A stretch of 39,759 nt of DNA from Candidatus Gastranaerophilales bacterium (GCA_944323435.1 CALUSN010000002.1:1-39759), one strand, 5' to 3'. Shown: positions 1-9,722, counted from the stretch's first letter. The notes: a model not told the origin generated them from the letters alone. Made by a program: numbers and translations.

Positions 1-43
1 GCCTCCCCAACTTGGGAGGTTGGCGCGGTTATTGGGCGCGGAG
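1..43. repeat. Hairpin repeat module, inverted copy at 34017-34055
   Basis: This begins with the palindrome CCTCCCCAACTTGGGAGG and continues with a GC-rich tail containing CGCGGTTATTGGGCG. The reverse complement of 34017-34055 carries the same palindrome and tail with only a few differences. The module may extend beyond the left edge of the window. Confidence 0.75.
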
Positions 44-60
44 GAACGCCAGGTTTGGCG

Positions 61-111
61 TCATTGCGGGGGTAAATATTTGGATTTGTAGGTAAAACTA
101 CAGGTTGGATG
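61..111 (+). repeat. Conserved-gap intergenic repeat unit (TCATTGCG-GGGGTAAAT-N34)
   Basis: TCATTGCG runs directly into GGGGGTAAAT (68-77), followed by 34 bases of lower conservation containing ACTACAGG, and then the next TCATTGCG at 112. The same arrangement recurs at 33717-33870 and 34200-34251, and in reverse orientation within 9340-9665. Its right edge is the left end of the TIR-bounded element. Confidence 0.7.
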
Positions 112-237
112 TCATTGCGAGGAGCGGGAGCGACGCGGCAATCCATATTGTTGTAGAACTCCACACAAACTAATGTTTTTAATTGTATAATTCGTTCAAG
201 ATTGCTTCTGGCTGAATGGCTATTCCCTCGCAATGAC
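111..237 (-). repeat. MITE-like element, 127 bp, with 12-bp terminal inverted repeats
   Basis: The ends are GTCATTGCGAGG (111-122) and CCTCGCAATGAC (226-237), a perfect 12-bp inverted repeat. The interior has no ORF. Its reverse complement aligns along its full length with 34251-34380, sharing CATTCAGCC, GAAGCAATC, GAACGAAT, ACAATTAAAAAC and CAATATGGATTGCC. It resembles the widespread 'TCATTGCGAGGAGCG' intergenic repeats. Non-autonomous mobility is an inference. Confidence 0.75.
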
Positions 238-649
238 ATGAATTTTAGAGGGTGAGGGAAAACGATAAGCCGGAAGTGGGAAGAATAAAATTTTTCTTCC
301 TTCTCAGCTCCTAAACTTCTTAACTCCCCAATATTCCAAAAAGCCCCAAAACCCTTGCTAATAGCGGGATTTACCCCCCCCCCCGAGGGCTAGAAGTAAG
401 GCTGCACAAGGATTACAGCTCAACGCCGCTTTCAACAATCTCCTGTGCTTTTGTTTGAACTTCCCTGTTTGTAACATGTGATACATATCCTTATTGATAT
501 TATATATTATTTATTCCACATGTTCATACTTTTATAACACTTTTGAATATAATTTGTTACAAAATTTTACATTAAATTGTTTTTATCACACAAGCTTTCT
601 TTTGTCTTTTTATGTTTATGTTATTATGTTCATAATTGGAGAGGATATT

Positions 650-3295
650 ATGATAAATTTTTTATTAAAGCTTATTGGCGACCCTAATGAGAAAAAAGTT
701 AAAAAAATCTCAGGGATTATTGATCACATCAACGCGCTTGAGCCGGAATTTGCAAAACTTACAGACGAAGAGTTAAGGGCAAAAACAGACGAATTTAAGG
801 CAATTCTTGCCAAACGCCCGACTTCAGATAACGAAAAAGCTGACAGACTCTTAGAAAAAGAAGCTCTGGATAAAATTCTGCCGGAAGCTTTTGCAACCGT
901 AAGGGAAGCCGGAAAAAGAGTCTTAAATATGCGCCACTTTGATGTACAGTTAATCGGCGGATACTTTCTCCATAACGGGCATATTGCAGAGATGAGAACA
1001 GGTGAAGGTAAAACCCTTGTTGCAACTCTTGCAGCTTATCTAAACGCGCTTACAGGCAAAGGCGTACACGTTGTTACGGTTAACGATTATCTTGCAAAAC
1101 GTGACAGCGAGTGGATGGGACAGATTTATAAATTTCTTGGTTTAAGTGTTGGTGTTATTCTCTCCAACCAGCATGATGCGGATGAATTTAACAGAAAAAG
1201 AGCCGCTTATGCGTGCGATATAACTTACGGCACAAATAATGAATTTGGTTTTGATTATTTAAGAGACAATATGGCGGCATCAAAAGAAATGCTTGTCCAG
1301 AGACCTTTTAACTACGCAATTATAGACGAAGTTGACAGTATTTTAATAGATGAAGCAAGAACTCCTCTTATTATTAGCGGTCGTGTCGAAAAATCGGCAG
1401 ACACTTATACTCTTATGGCTAAAGTTGCGCCTCAGCTTGAAAAGAATAAAGATTATGAAGTAGACGAAAAAAATAAGAACGTTATCCTTACAGAGGACGG
1501 TATTGACAGAGCGCAGGAGATTATCGGCTGCAAAGATTTGTTTGATATAAACAACCAGTACGCGCATGACCTGCTTAACGCTCTTAAGGCAAAAGAATTA
1601 TTCATAAAAGACACGGATTATGTGGTTAAAGACGGCGAAGTAATGATTGTAGACGAGTTTACAGGGCGCTTAATGCCGGGAAGACGCTGGTCTGACGGAC
1701 TTCATCAGGCAATTGAAGCAAAAGAAGGCGTAGAAATTCAGGATGAAACCCAGACTCTTGCAAGCATTACTTTCCAGAACTTATTCAGACTGTACCCTAA
1801 ACTTTCCGGCATGACTGGTACTGCAATGACAGAGGAAGCAGAGTTCGGCAAAATTTATAACCTTGAAGTTACTGTTATTCCGACTAACAAGCCGGATATC
1901 AGAATTAATTACGCTGATGTCATTTATAAAACAGAAAAAGCAAAATATAATGCTGTTGTAGAGGATATTATAGAGCAGCATAAACTTGGTCGTCCGGTTC
2001 TTGTCGGTACGGTCAGTATTGAAAAATCAGAATACATTTCATCACTTTTGAGTAAAAAAGGGATTAAACATAATGTATTGAATGCCAAGCAGCACGAAAA
2101 GGAAGCTTACATTATTGCTCAGGCAGGACGAGTCGGGGCTGTAACTATTGCAACCAATATGGCAGGACGAGGTACAGATATTCTGTTAGGCGGTAATGCT
2201 GAATTTCTAGCCAAGGAAGAGTTAGAAAAGCACAATATTACTCCGGACAGTCCTAATTATGAAGAACTAAAGGATTCAGCGCTCAAAAACGCCGGAGCAA
2301 TTACAGAGCAGGAACACGCAAAAGTTGTGGAACTCGGCGGACTTCATGTAATAGGTACGGAAAGACACGAATCCAGAAGAATTGATAACCAGCTTAGAGG
2401 TCGTGCCGCACGTCAGGGCGACCCGGGCTCTACAAGATTTTTCCTCTCGCTTGAAGATAATTTAATGCGAATCTTCGGCGGAGACAAAATTACCGGCTTG
2501 ATGAATATGCTTAATGTTGAAGAAGATATGGCTATTGAATCAAAGCTTATTTCAAGACAAATTCAGTCTGCACAGAAAAAAGTTGAAACATATCACTTTG
2601 ATATCCGTAAAAACGTACTTCAGTATGACGATGTTATGAATATTCAGAGAGAAAAATTCTATGCACAACGCCGCAAAGTCCTTGAGGGTAAGGATTTGAG
2701 AAGTGATATTGAATATATGATTGATAAGGAAATCGACAGACTCTTAAAGAGTTACATAACTCCTGAAATGAATCCGGAAGAATACATACAAGAGGATTTG
2801 CAGACACTTATCAAGGAGCTTCACTCAAACATCCCGCAGCTATCTTATATTAATGCGGATGATATTAAGAACCTGAGATTTGCAAGAATATATGATTCTC
2901 TGCGTGACGCTGCCCAGAAGGCTTACAAAGAACACGAAGAAGAAATTATCGGATTCTATAATACTATTTCCGAGCAGTATGACCCGTCATTTACAAAGCA
3001 GGAATTATTCTCAGAAAACAATATAATGCGCTCGCTTGAGAGAGATATTCTCTTAAGAGTTGTAGATAATCAGTGGATAGACCATCTTCATAATATTGAT
3101 ATGCTCAAAGACGGCATCGGACTTAGGGCTTACGGGCAAAAAGATCCATTGATTGAATATAAAAAGGAAGCTTATGACCTTTTCAACAAAATGATGTATG
3201 AAATCCAGAGCAATACAGTAAGATATCTCTTCAGAGCAAAGTTCGGAATCCAGTTTGTCGGCGAAGACGGGATAAATACAATAGAACAAAGCTAA
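650..3295 (+). CDS. secA: Protein translocase ATPase SecA
   Basis: SecA is the ATPase motor that pushes unfolded preproteins through SecYEG. The start is taken at 650, giving 881 residues that begin [19 protein letters not shown], because GGAGAGG (638-644) sits five bases upstream. The 52 residues encoded further upstream are AT-rich and unlike SecA. Visible motifs are Walker A MRTGEGKT (GEGKT at residues 118-122), the [15 protein letters not shown] segment, the LSGMTGTA and [11 protein letters not shown] helicase motifs, and [13 protein letters not shown]. The protein ends ...GINTIEQS without the cysteine-rich zinc-binding tail found in E. coli SecA, as in many cyanobacterial and other SecAs. 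Its stop lies two bases from the convergent HAD gene. secE lies at the far end of the window. Confidence 0.98.
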   Translation: MINFLLKLIGDPNEKKVKKISGIIDHINALEPEFAKLTDEELRAKTDEFKAILAKRPTSDNEKADRLLEKEALDKILPEAFATVREAGKRVLNMRHFDVQLIGGYFLHNGHIAEMRTGEGKTLVATLAAYLNALTGKGVHVVTVNDYLAKRDSEWMGQIYKFLGLSVGVILSNQHDADEFNRKRAAYACDITYGTNNEFGFDYLRDNMAASKEMLVQRPFNYAIIDEVDSILIDEARTPLIISGRVEKSADTYTLMAKVAPQLEKNKDYEVDEKNKNVILTEDGIDRAQEIIGCKDLFDINNQYAHDLLNALKAKELFIKDTDYVVKDGEVMIVDEFTGRLMPGRRWSDGLHQAIEAKEGVEIQDETQTLASITFQNLFRLYPKLSGMTGTAMTEEAEFGKIYNLEVTVIPTNKPDIRINYADVIYKTEKAKYNAVVEDIIEQHKLGRPVLVGTVSIEKSEYISSLLSKKGIKHNVLNAKQHEKEAYIIAQAGRVGAVTIATNMAGRGTDILLGGNAEFLAKEELEKHNITPDSPNYEELKDSALKNAGAITEQEHAKVVELGGLHVIGTERHESRRIDNQLRGRAARQGDPGSTRFFLSLEDNLMRIFGGDKITGLMNMLNVEEDMAIESKLISRQIQSAQKKVETYHFDIRKNVLQYDDVMNIQREKFYAQRRKVLEGKDLRSDIEYMIDKEIDRLLKSYITPEMNPEEYIQEDLQTLIKELHSNIPQLSYINADDIKNLRFARIYDSLRDAAQKAYKEHEEEIIGFYNTISEQYDPSFTKQELFSENNIMRSLERDILLRVVDNQWIDHLHNIDMLKDGIGLRAYGQKDPLIEYKKEAYDLFNKMMYEIQSNTVRYLFRAKFGIQFVGEDGINTIEQS

Positions 3296-3297
3296 CT

Positions 3298-4080
3298 TTA
3301 ACAAAATCTTTCCATTGCTTTTACAAAACCGTCATTAAAAACAGTGTCTGTCGTATAATTTGCAACCTGCTTTAATTCTTCTGTTGCATTACCCATTGCA
3401 ACGCGAATTCCGCCGGCTTTTAAGAGGGCAATGTCGTTGTTTTGGTCGCCAATTGTTAAAGTCTCATCTTCTTTTATTCCCCAATAATTTTGCAGGAATT
3501 GTACAGCGCAGTATTTTGAAGCTTCTTTGTTTGAAAATTCAAGGAAATACGGAGTTGATTTAACTATATAAAGTTCAGGAAAAATCTCCGGCAATTCTTT
3601 TTCTAACCTGTCGATTTTGTCGGGATTAGAATAATCAATTGCAAGAAGTTTATTAACCTTGTCTTTTTTTATATCTTTGAAGGCGCATATTTCATATTCT
3701 GTATGCAAATTATTGCAATAGCGCTCAATTTCATAACATTCTTTTTCTGAATACAAAATATCATCATTATATAAATTTATATGAATGTTTTCCTCTTTTG
3801 CCCAATCGAGAATTTTCTCTGTCTGCTCCGGTGTCAGGCATCTTTCGTAAAGGGTTTTATCCTGATACTTTATTAATCCGCCCTGATAAGATACAACAGG
3901 AGTATCAAGTCCTAAATCTTTTGCAATCCTTGTTGCTGCAGCGTTCATCCTGCCGGTTACAAGGACAACTTTTATTCCTTTTTCGCATAATTTGCGAACA
4001 CACTGTTTTACTCCTTCGGTAAAGTTGCCTTCAGGAATTAAAAGCGTACCGTCAATATCAGTTGCAACAAGTTTTATCAT
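3298..4080 (-). CDS. Cof-type HAD-superfamily phosphatase
   Basis: This 260-residue protein has the HAD motifs in order: DIDGTL (nucleophile D8, acid D10), LVTGR (motif II) and TIGDQNND (motif IV). A large cap domain lies between motifs II and IV, as in the Cof/YidA (class IIB) branch. Members dephosphorylate sugar phosphates, FMN, PLP or similar small metabolites; the substrate cannot be read from sequence. The start codon overlaps the stop of the TolC-like gene by four bases (ATGA), indicating translational coupling as the second gene of that operon. The gene faces secA tail to tail. Confidence 0.9.
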   Translation of the reverse strand: MIKLVATDIDGTLLIPEGNFTEGVKQCVRKLCEKGIKVVLVTGRMNAAATRIAKDLGLDTPVVSYQGGLIKYQDKTLYERCLTPEQTEKILDWAKEENIHINLYNDDILYSEKECYEIERYCNNLHTEYEICAFKDIKKDKVNKLLAIDYSNPDKIDRLEKELPEIFPELYIVKSTPYFLEFSNKEASKYCAVQFLQNYWGIKEDETLTIGDQNNDIALLKAGGIRVAMGNATEELKQVANYTTDTVFNDGFVKAMERFC

Positions 4081-5339
4081 AATAAATCCTCTTCTATCAA
4101 AATATCATGCCCGATATCCTGCATTAATTCCAGATACGAATAAAAATGTCTGGACATAGATGCAAGATACTGGCTCAGAACTTCCTGATGCCCGTTTTCA
4201 TTAATTACTAAATCAGTATAGGAATTTTTGCCCTTAATATACCCTTCTGTTGAAAGCTTAACAATTTTTTCGGAATCTTCAAGTATTTTTTTTGAATGTT
4301 CCATATTCTCGGCAGAATACTTAAAAATATTGTAATCTTTTTTTAGTTCATACTTTAATTGATATTCATAAGCTTTTTTGTTGACTTTGCTTCTTTCAAG
4401 AAATATTTCAGCCTTTTGTATTTCCGGAGTGAAGTTATAAAGAATCGGAACATCCATCCCGAAACCTACATAAGCGCCGCCATAGTTATTTGTTGTGTTT
4501 CTATATGCCTGCCAAGCGTATCCGCCTGCAACACTTATATCCGGAACTCTGTTTCTTTTTGCCTGCAATACTTCATCCTGAGATTTTTTTATATTCATAT
4601 CCGAAAGCTTTATAATATAACTGTATTGAAGCGCAGTATTTTCCAGAAATTTATACTCGGGAAGCTTTATATCTAAAAATGCACTATGTCCGATAAGCGA
4701 ATCTTCCAGTGTATCATACATAACATCATCATTTCCGGTATTCAAGACCTTGTTAAGGTCAAATTGTTTAGCAAAAACATTAGCCTTAGCCCTGTTAACT
4801 TCTATAAGCTGCTGCCCGTACTGAATATCGGCTTTTAAATTATCAATCTCGTAAGAAGGATATTTAGGCTTCTCAGTTGTAATTTTTACAAGGTCTTTAA
4901 ACAGTTTAAGGCGGTCCTCCTGTATTTTATATACAGATTTTGCATACAAAACATCAAAATATGCCTGCATAATCTGCAATTTGTAATTGTGTTCCGCCTG
5001 CATAAGTTCTGTTTCTTTTATAGAATACTCTTTTTCGGCGATTTTTTTTCGAATTCCGCGCTTTAAAACTTCTATCGGAAGATTAACTCCGGCTTGTGAT
5101 GCGTTTCCGAGGGCAACATTACCCAGAACAACATTCGATTGAATCTCGGGGTTCTGCAGTCTGTTTGCAATTTTTATATCTTTTTTTGCAGCATCAAGTT
5201 CAAGACGCTTCATTTTTAAATCACAATTTTCATTAAGCCCTATTTCAATCATTTTGTCTAAATCAACATTCACAACCTCAGCCTGAACATTGATTACAGT
5301 AAATATAAATACAGCTAATGCAAATAAAAATCTCTTCAT
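4077..5339 (-). CDS. TolC-family outer-membrane efflux protein
   Basis: This is a predicted outer-membrane channel component of a type I secretion or efflux system. From the start at 5339 it reads MKRFLFALAVFIFTVINVQA, a clear signal peptide with a likely cut after VQA, then ~400 residues of long amphipathic helices with the two-fold internal similarity of OEP domains (NPEIQSN.. and the VPDISVAGGY segment). An in-frame ATG at 5357 would add six residues, but it abuts the T-tract of the upstream terminator, so the internal start is preferred. No inner-membrane pump or periplasmic adaptor gene is adjacent; partners must be elsewhere. It is coupled to the HAD gene downstream by a 4-base overlap. 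Confidence 0.88.
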   Translation of the reverse strand: MKRFLFALAVFIFTVINVQAEVVNVDLDKMIEIGLNENCDLKMKRLELDAAKKDIKIANRLQNPEIQSNVVLGNVALGNASQAGVNLPIEVLKRGIRKKIAEKEYSIKETELMQAEHNYKLQIMQAYFDVLYAKSVYKIQEDRLKLFKDLVKITTEKPKYPSYEIDNLKADIQYGQQLIEVNRAKANVFAKQFDLNKVLNTGNDDVMYDTLEDSLIGHSAFLDIKLPEYKFLENTALQYSYIIKLSDMNIKKSQDEVLQAKRNRVPDISVAGGYAWQAYRNTTNNYGGAYVGFGMDVPILYNFTPEIQKAEIFLERSKVNKKAYEYQLKYELKKDYNIFKYSAENMEHSKKILEDSEKIVKLSTEGYIKGKNSYTDLVINENGHQEVLSQYLASMSRHFYSYLELMQDIGHDILIEEDLL

Positions 5340-5357
5340 ACAGAAATATATTACCAT

Positions 5358-5378
5358 AAAAAAAACGCCCGGAGGCGT
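5358..5378 (-). terminator. Rho-independent terminator of the 5424-5978 gene
   Basis: On the minus strand, ACGCC-TCCG-GGCGT forms a five-pair stem with a four-base loop and is followed by eight T. It lies 46 bases after the stop of the small membrane protein gene and just before the TolC-like start. Confidence 0.8.
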
Positions 5379-5423
5379 ATAAATTTGGTTAATTAATAAG
5401 GTATTTTAATAAGGTTATTTATG

Positions 5424-5978
5424 CTAAACTTTTGTTTTCTTGAACCAGTTAACCGGATTCAATTTAGAAAAGAAACTTGTTTTTTGAACAGGCGGCTTTT
5501 TCTTGCCCCTGAATACAAGAGCAAGCGAACCTATCATAAGAAGTCCTGCTGCAATTCCTTTTACAGCCTTAGGGATTCTATCAAAGAACGAAAGAGTGCC
5601 GTCTAAATGTGCGGAAACATTTCCGCCTACGTCATTAAACCCGCCCCATGCATTTACACCTGCTTGAGAATTTGTTCCTATTCCGCCGAGTCCGAAAGCG
5701 TTTAATCCGGCGCTTGATTCAGTACCTATTCCCTGCATACCCCACGCATTTTTCCCCGCCTGAGAATTTACGGCAAGCTGCTGCATACCGAACGGGGAAG
5801 AGTATGTAAAACTGTCTCCGTACATTCCGTGATTTTGATATAAAGAGCCCTGCATTGCACTTTGAAGATAAGGATTTGCAATCCCGGAAGATACGTTAAC
5901 TCCATTGCACAAATCATACGGTACATAATCTATGATTCCGTGAGAATACAAATTGTTTAATGTAAACGGGTTCGTCAT
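5424..5978 (-). CDS. Small membrane protein with 16-residue repeats (unknown function)
   Basis: I do not recognise this 184-residue protein. The start at 5978 is chosen because GAAAGG lies nine bases upstream; an ATG at 6005 lacks a ribosome site. Residues ~71-115 contain about 2.5 copies of a 16-residue repeat of the form xSxAGxNAxGxxGIGT. Near the C-terminus a single hydrophobic helix (AVKGIAAGLLMIGSLALVF, ~138-156) is followed by a strongly basic tail (RGKKKPP...KKTKV), which predicts a C-terminal anchor with the tail in the cytoplasm. There is no signal peptide. It is followed by its own terminator, so it looks like a single-gene transcript. Confidence 0.75.
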   Translation of the reverse strand: MTNPFTLNNLYSHGIIDYVPYDLCNGVNVSSGIANPYLQSAMQGSLYQNHGMYGDSFTYSSPFGMQQLAVNSQAGKNAWGMQGIGTESSAGLNAFGLGGIGTNSQAGVNAWGGFNDVGGNVSAHLDGTLSFFDRIPKAVKGIAAGLLMIGSLALVFRGKKKPPVQKTSFFSKLNPVNWFKKTKV

Positions 5979-6033
5979 ATCAAAATACCTTTCACTAACA
6001 CACATATATATAAAGTTATTTTTTGTTAAAAAA

Positions 6034-6062
6034 TTGCTTTATTTGTAAAGCTTTGTTACGAT
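6034..6062 (+). promoter_or_regulatory. Possible sigma70-type promoter, leaderless start
   Basis: TTGCTT (6034-6039), a 17-base spacer and TACGAT (6057-6062). The ATG at 6070 follows after seven bases, so transcription would begin at or next to the start codon. No Shine-Dalgarno is present. Confidence 0.45.
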
Positions 6063-6069
6063 AAGTTTT

Positions 6070-7659
6070 ATGGAGAAGGCTTTTTTTAAAAAACACCGGC
6101 AGATTGTATTAATTAATTTATTAATAATTCTGGCTTTTATACTTGGTTACGGAAGGTTTGGAGATATTATTTTTGACTCCTTCAGGGAAGCTTATATTCC
6201 TGCTCAAATTATTAAAGGTCAGGTTTTGTATAAAAATATCTTTAATATTTACGCCCCGTTTGCGTATCTGTTTAATGCACTGCTTTTTAAAATTTTCGGT
6301 GTAAAACTTTCTGTTTTGTATTTTGCAGGGCTTTTTGCCACTTTAGGAGTTTCTAATCTTACGTTTTTTATATCGAATAAATTTTTTAATAGAAACATTT
6401 CTTTTTGTATAGTATTGTTTTTTATTTGTGCGGCAGTCCTTTCAGGAAATGTTTTTAACTGCTTTTTCCCGTATTCTTACGGAATGCTTTACGGATTATT
6501 GTTTATTCTCTCTTCTCTGTACTTTGCTTTAAATGACAAATATCCTCTCGCATTTCTTATGTATTCGTTTGCAATTTGCTCAAAGTATGAATTTTTGCTT
6601 CTTTTGCCGTTATTATTCTATATTGCTGGCAAGAAGAACCTCCGGAAAAATATTCTTGCTTTGCTTGCTCCCATCGTTGTAACATTTTTACCTCTGCTTA
6701 TTCAGGGTGCAGGTATTAAAAATCTTATAGTCTCATACCAGCTTACGATGGCAATGAGCGCCACAAAAACTCTTTACTGGTTCTATTCCGTAACGGGGCT
6801 TGTATTCAGACCGGAGTTAATTCCTATTTATCTGGAAAATTTTGTTAAATTTGCAATCCCTGCAGCGGTTGTATATTATCTGAAAAATTGGCTGATTTAT
6901 CCGCTGGTTTTCGCTTATTGCTATTATATATTTACGCCGGAAATCTTTATTTATATCCTTCCATTAATTCTATTGTTATTTATAGGAAGATTTACAGAAC
7001 TTTCCCGCAAGGAAAGATTTTTTGTTGCAGCATCTTTATTAATCTCTGTTAAAATATTTTTTGCTCTGACAATGCAGTCATACGGAGTTTATTTTCTGCC
7101 TTTTGCCCTTATTTCAGTATTTATACTTCTTCCAAAACGTATAAAAACACAGGCGCTTATTGTTCTTGTCCTTTGCGGAATTTCTTTCGGGATAAAGAAT
7201 ATTCAAACCCTTTATTCTAAAAACGTAAAAATAACAGCTTCTACAGGCTCAATATACACATCACCTTATAACGGCAATTCCATAAAACCGCTTGTTGAAT
7301 ATATTTCATCAAATACAAAGCCGGAGGATAAGGTTCTTGTGTATCCGGAATGTCTCGGGGTAAATGTTTTAGCCTCAAGAGATTCGGATAACAAATTCTA
7401 TTCGCTTATACCTTTGTATGTGGAAACTTTCGGCGAAGATGTGATAATTAGGCGTCTGGAAATCAAAAAGCCTGAATATATTATTGTCAGCAATTATGAT
7501 ACTTCAATTTATTATTACTCATATTTTGGCAAAGATTATGCCGCAAAAATTATGGAATACGTTTTAAATAATTATGAAAAACAAGCAGAAATCGGTGAGG
7601 GACTGATTTTTACCGTTTATAAACTTAAGTCTCATCATCCTTCTCGGCAGCGCGCCTGA
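6070..7659 (+). CDS. GT-C-fold membrane glycosyltransferase-like protein
   Basis: This is a 529-residue polytopic protein with about ten hydrophobic segments in residues 1-365 and a soluble C-terminal domain of ~150 residues. The first extracytoplasmic loop has DSFREAYIPAQI (D36, E40) followed by YKNIFNIYAPFAYLFNALL, the arrangement seen in lipid-linked sugar transferases of the ArnT/PMT (GT-C) type, where an acidic residue in this loop is catalytic. The donor and acceptor are unknown. No Shine-Dalgarno precedes the ATG, and a promoter-like element lies directly upstream. The last 35 bases overlap the tail of the convergent membrane-protein gene. Confidence 0.75.
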   Translation: MEKAFFKKHRQIVLINLLIILAFILGYGRFGDIIFDSFREAYIPAQIIKGQVLYKNIFNIYAPFAYLFNALLFKIFGVKLSVLYFAGLFATLGVSNLTFFISNKFFNRNISFCIVLFFICAAVLSGNVFNCFFPYSYGMLYGLLFILSSLYFALNDKYPLAFLMYSFAICSKYEFLLLLPLLFYIAGKKNLRKNILALLAPIVVTFLPLLIQGAGIKNLIVSYQLTMAMSATKTLYWFYSVTGLVFRPELIPIYLENFVKFAIPAAVVYYLKNWLIYPLVFAYCYYIFTPEIFIYILPLILLLFIGRFTELSRKERFFVAASLLISVKIFFALTMQSYGVYFLPFALISVFILLPKRIKTQALIVLVLCGISFGIKNIQTLYSKNVKITASTGSIYTSPYNGNSIKPLVEYISSNTKPEDKVLVYPECLGVNVLASRDSDNKFYSLIPLYVETFGEDVIIRRLEIKKPEYIIVSNYDTSIYYYSYFGKDYAAKIMEYVLNNYEKQAEIGEGLIFTVYKLKSHHPSRQRA

Positions 7660-8644
7660 GAATATTTCTGTCTAACTTTTTCTTTCCGTATTTTTTATGT
7701 GATTCTTCCATAAGTTTTTCACTCGGACGCTTTTTTGAAGACTTTTTTGTCTGCGCTCCGGAGACAGGGTTAGAAAAAGAACCGCCGAGTTCTCTATACC
7801 AGAGAGACCATAAAATAGAGCGCAGCGGAAGAGTATATTGAATCAATATTTGCGCTGCAAAAACCTTGATTGTAAAAATTGCAATATCGTATTCTGTCGG
7901 AGATTTTACTCCATATTGCTTTAAATCCGGCATTGGAAGCTCTGAAATAACAGGAATTATTCCTTTTGCAATAAAATCGTTAATCCCTGTTAAATCAAAA
8001 ACTTTTATAAAAAGCTGCGGGATAAATATATAAGTTAAGGCTCCGGCAAGAGCCATCAGCATAAAAGTTGAAGCAAAATGACCTTTCACCAGAGTTAAGC
8101 TTCTTTTTACACACCCGACAGGTGAAAATTCCGGCTCAAAAGTGAATACCTGAAATACCAGTACAAAATAAACCGCAAGTATTCCGCAGATTATCCAGAA
8201 AAGCGGGCAGAATGATACGGCGGAAAAGATTCCGAACAGGAACCATAAACCGATAAATGGAATGGTTCTTCTTTTAATTAATTCCGTATGAGCGCCAAAA
8301 TCATATACCCGTCCGGATTTTTGCATATTATCAAACATAGAATTTATTGCCCCGTACGCAACCAGATATTCCCAGAAAGCTTTTACAAATATAGCAAGCC
8401 CCGGAAGAGTTATAAGAATCGATAGCAGAACAAGTACATTAAAATTATTCAGACCGGAAAACCTGTCAATCAACGGAGGCAGGTTTTTTGTGTAAAGATA
8501 CGTTATTAAAAATACAAGCAAAAGCCCCGCAAGCTGCCCTAATACAGGAAAAGTCATGTACTTCATAAATTTATCAAAGTTAGAAAAATACAATCCGATT
8601 GATTCGGTAAAAATTCCGAGAGGTGTGTTATTTTTTTTAGACAT
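7625..8644 (-). CDS. Multi-pass membrane protein of unknown function
   Basis: I do not recognise a named family with confidence. The 339 residues contain about five to six hydrophobic segments (~27-50, 66-95, 133-168, 190-215, 255-285), with a hydrophobicity pattern reminiscent of the membrane domains found beside glycerophosphodiester phosphodiesterases. The C-terminal ~50 residues are highly charged (KKSSKKRPSEKLMEE...), predicted cytoplasmic. GGAG lies about seven bases before the ATG on the minus strand. The gene is convergent with the GT-C gene (35-base overlap) and divergent from the PHP gene. Confidence 0.7.
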   Translation of the reverse strand: MSKKNNTPLGIFTESIGLYFSNFDKFMKYMTFPVLGQLAGLLLVFLITYLYTKNLPPLIDRFSGLNNFNVLVLLSILITLPGLAIFVKAFWEYLVAYGAINSMFDNMQKSGRVYDFGAHTELIKRRTIPFIGLWFLFGIFSAVSFCPLFWIICGILAVYFVLVFQVFTFEPEFSPVGCVKRSLTLVKGHFASTFMLMALAGALTYIFIPQLFIKVFDLTGINDFIAKGIIPVISELPMPDLKQYGVKSPTEYDIAIFTIKVFAAQILIQYTLPLRSILWSLWYRELGGSFSNPVSGAQTKKSSKKRPSEKLMEESHKKYGKKKLDRNILRRAAEKDDET

Positions 8645-8694
8645 TTTTATCTCCGCTTCTCTTTTCTACCCTATTGTAGTATAAAGATATTATT

Positions 8695-9303
8695 ATGAAA
8701 AATTTAACAAGAGAAGATTTTTTGTCCGGAAAAGTCGATTTGCATATCCATTCAAATTACTCTGACGGAAAAGCCGATTTTAAAGAAATTATAGATAGCG
8801 CAAGAGATAAAGGGTATAAACTTATATCTATTACCGACCACAATACGGTTGAGGGGCATAAAAAGTATCAGGATGAAATTCTTGTAACAGGGGCGGAATT
8901 CGACTGCTGGTTCGGTTATGTTTTTATACATCTTTTAGCATATAATATTGATGTGAATCATCCGGCTTTAAGTCCTTTTCTTGCAAAAACCAAAGCAGAA
9001 ACTGAAGGAGATATAATACGGCTGTTTGCAAGGCGGAATGTCCCTAAACTAATCAAAGCAATTCACGAAGCCGGAGGAATTGCAGTACTTGCGCATCCGG
9101 CATGCTACTGGGCAGTAAGCTTAGAGAGGTTGGTAAAAAAACTTATGAAATACGGTTTAGACGGGATAGAAGTCTACTATCCCTATCCGAGGTTCAGAAA
9201 GATTGTCAAATTCCATTCATCCTGGGACGTTAAAAGAATTGCCGATAAATACCCTGAATTAATCCAAACAGGCGGTACAGACTTCCACGGGGAAAAGTTT
9301 TAA
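8695..9303 (+). CDS. PHP-domain metal-dependent phosphoesterase
   Basis: PHP-domain enzymes of the TrpH/YciV type hydrolyse phosphoester bonds of nucleotides or RNA 5' ends with metal ions. Visible ligands are DLHIHSNYSDG (H17, H19), SITDHNT, the AHPACYW segment in the second half and the terminal GGTDFHG. At 202 residues it is shorter than the usual ~280 of YciV-like proteins: the ~70-residue middle insertion domain looks reduced, and the protein ends four residues after the last motif. All PHP motifs are kept, so it is probably functional. The upstream DNA is AT-rich (GTAGTATAAAG) with no clear Shine-Dalgarno. Confidence 0.85.
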   Translation: MKNLTREDFLSGKVDLHIHSNYSDGKADFKEIIDSARDKGYKLISITDHNTVEGHKKYQDEILVTGAEFDCWFGYVFIHLLAYNIDVNHPALSPFLAKTKAETEGDIIRLFARRNVPKLIKAIHEAGGIAVLAHPACYWAVSLERLVKKLMKYGLDGIEVYYPYPRFRKIVKFHSSWDVKRIADKYPELIQTGGTDFHGEKF

Positions 9304-9722
9304 AATAGATTATTCATTACCTGTAATTTTTAACACAATTATAACCGGAGAAGTTTAACGACACGGACTTGTATTTTTACATTGAGGATAACAGGTAGTT
9401 TTAATACAATTCCGGTCTTTCTACCAATGTCATCCGACCCCATGTCTACGTACGCAGTACTTTACATTTACCCCCTTTTACAATAAGCGGAGTAGTTTAA
9501 CAACGCTATCTCGTAATCAGACATTGAGGATGACTGTTAGTTCAAATACAATTCCGGTCTTTCTACTAATGTCATCCGACCCCATGTCTACGTACGTAGT
9601 ACTTTACATTTACCCCCTTTTACAATAAGCGGAGTAGTTTAACGTCAAACCTACTCTTTACATTTACCCCCTTTTGTCATAAACTTGAAGGGTTAAAAGA
9701 CTTTAATGAGGAGATTTATAAT
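9304..9722. other. Intergenic region holding a 142-bp tandem repeat
   Basis: No gene is visible. Most of the space is a tandem repeat (9340-9665). The final ~55 bases contain the gpmI leader with GAGGAG at 9708-9713. Confidence 0.75.
9340..9665. repeat. Tandem repeat, 142-bp period, 2.3 copies
   Basis: Unit 1 is 9340-9481, unit 2 is 9482-9623 and a partial third begins at 9624. The two full units share long identical blocks (for example ATACAATTCCGGTCTTTCTA and TTTACATTTACCCCCTTTTA) and differ mostly near the GTTTAAC end. Each full unit carries a CTACGTACG-type palindrome (perfect CTACGTACGTAG at 9588-9599). Read in reverse complement, each contains GGGGGTAAATG, a constant 35-base gap after TAAAT, then ACATT, matching the unit at 61-111 and 34200-34251. 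Confidence 0.85.

Larger units (their letters stand above)
1..649. other. Intergenic region upstream of secA, rich in repeats
   Basis: No credible gene lies here. The first ~240 bases are made of repeat modules described separately: a hairpin of the CCTCCC..GGGAGG type at 2-20, a conserved-gap unit at 61-111 and a TIR-bounded element at 111-237. A run of 11 C lies at 374-384. From about 485 onward the DNA becomes very AT-rich, as expected for the secA promoter region. A -10-like TATAAT is at 548-553 but its -35 partner is poor, so the promoter is not assigned. Confidence 0.7.

Noticed and set aside
494-649. N-terminal extension of secA from an upstream ATG
   Set aside because: The 52 extra residues are AT-driven hydrophobic sequence unlike SecA, and a good GGAGAGG site sits before the ATG at 650.
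9340-9665. CRISPR array
   Set aside because: The period is 142 bp with near-identical whole units, no short repeats and no unique spacers, and no cas genes are near.
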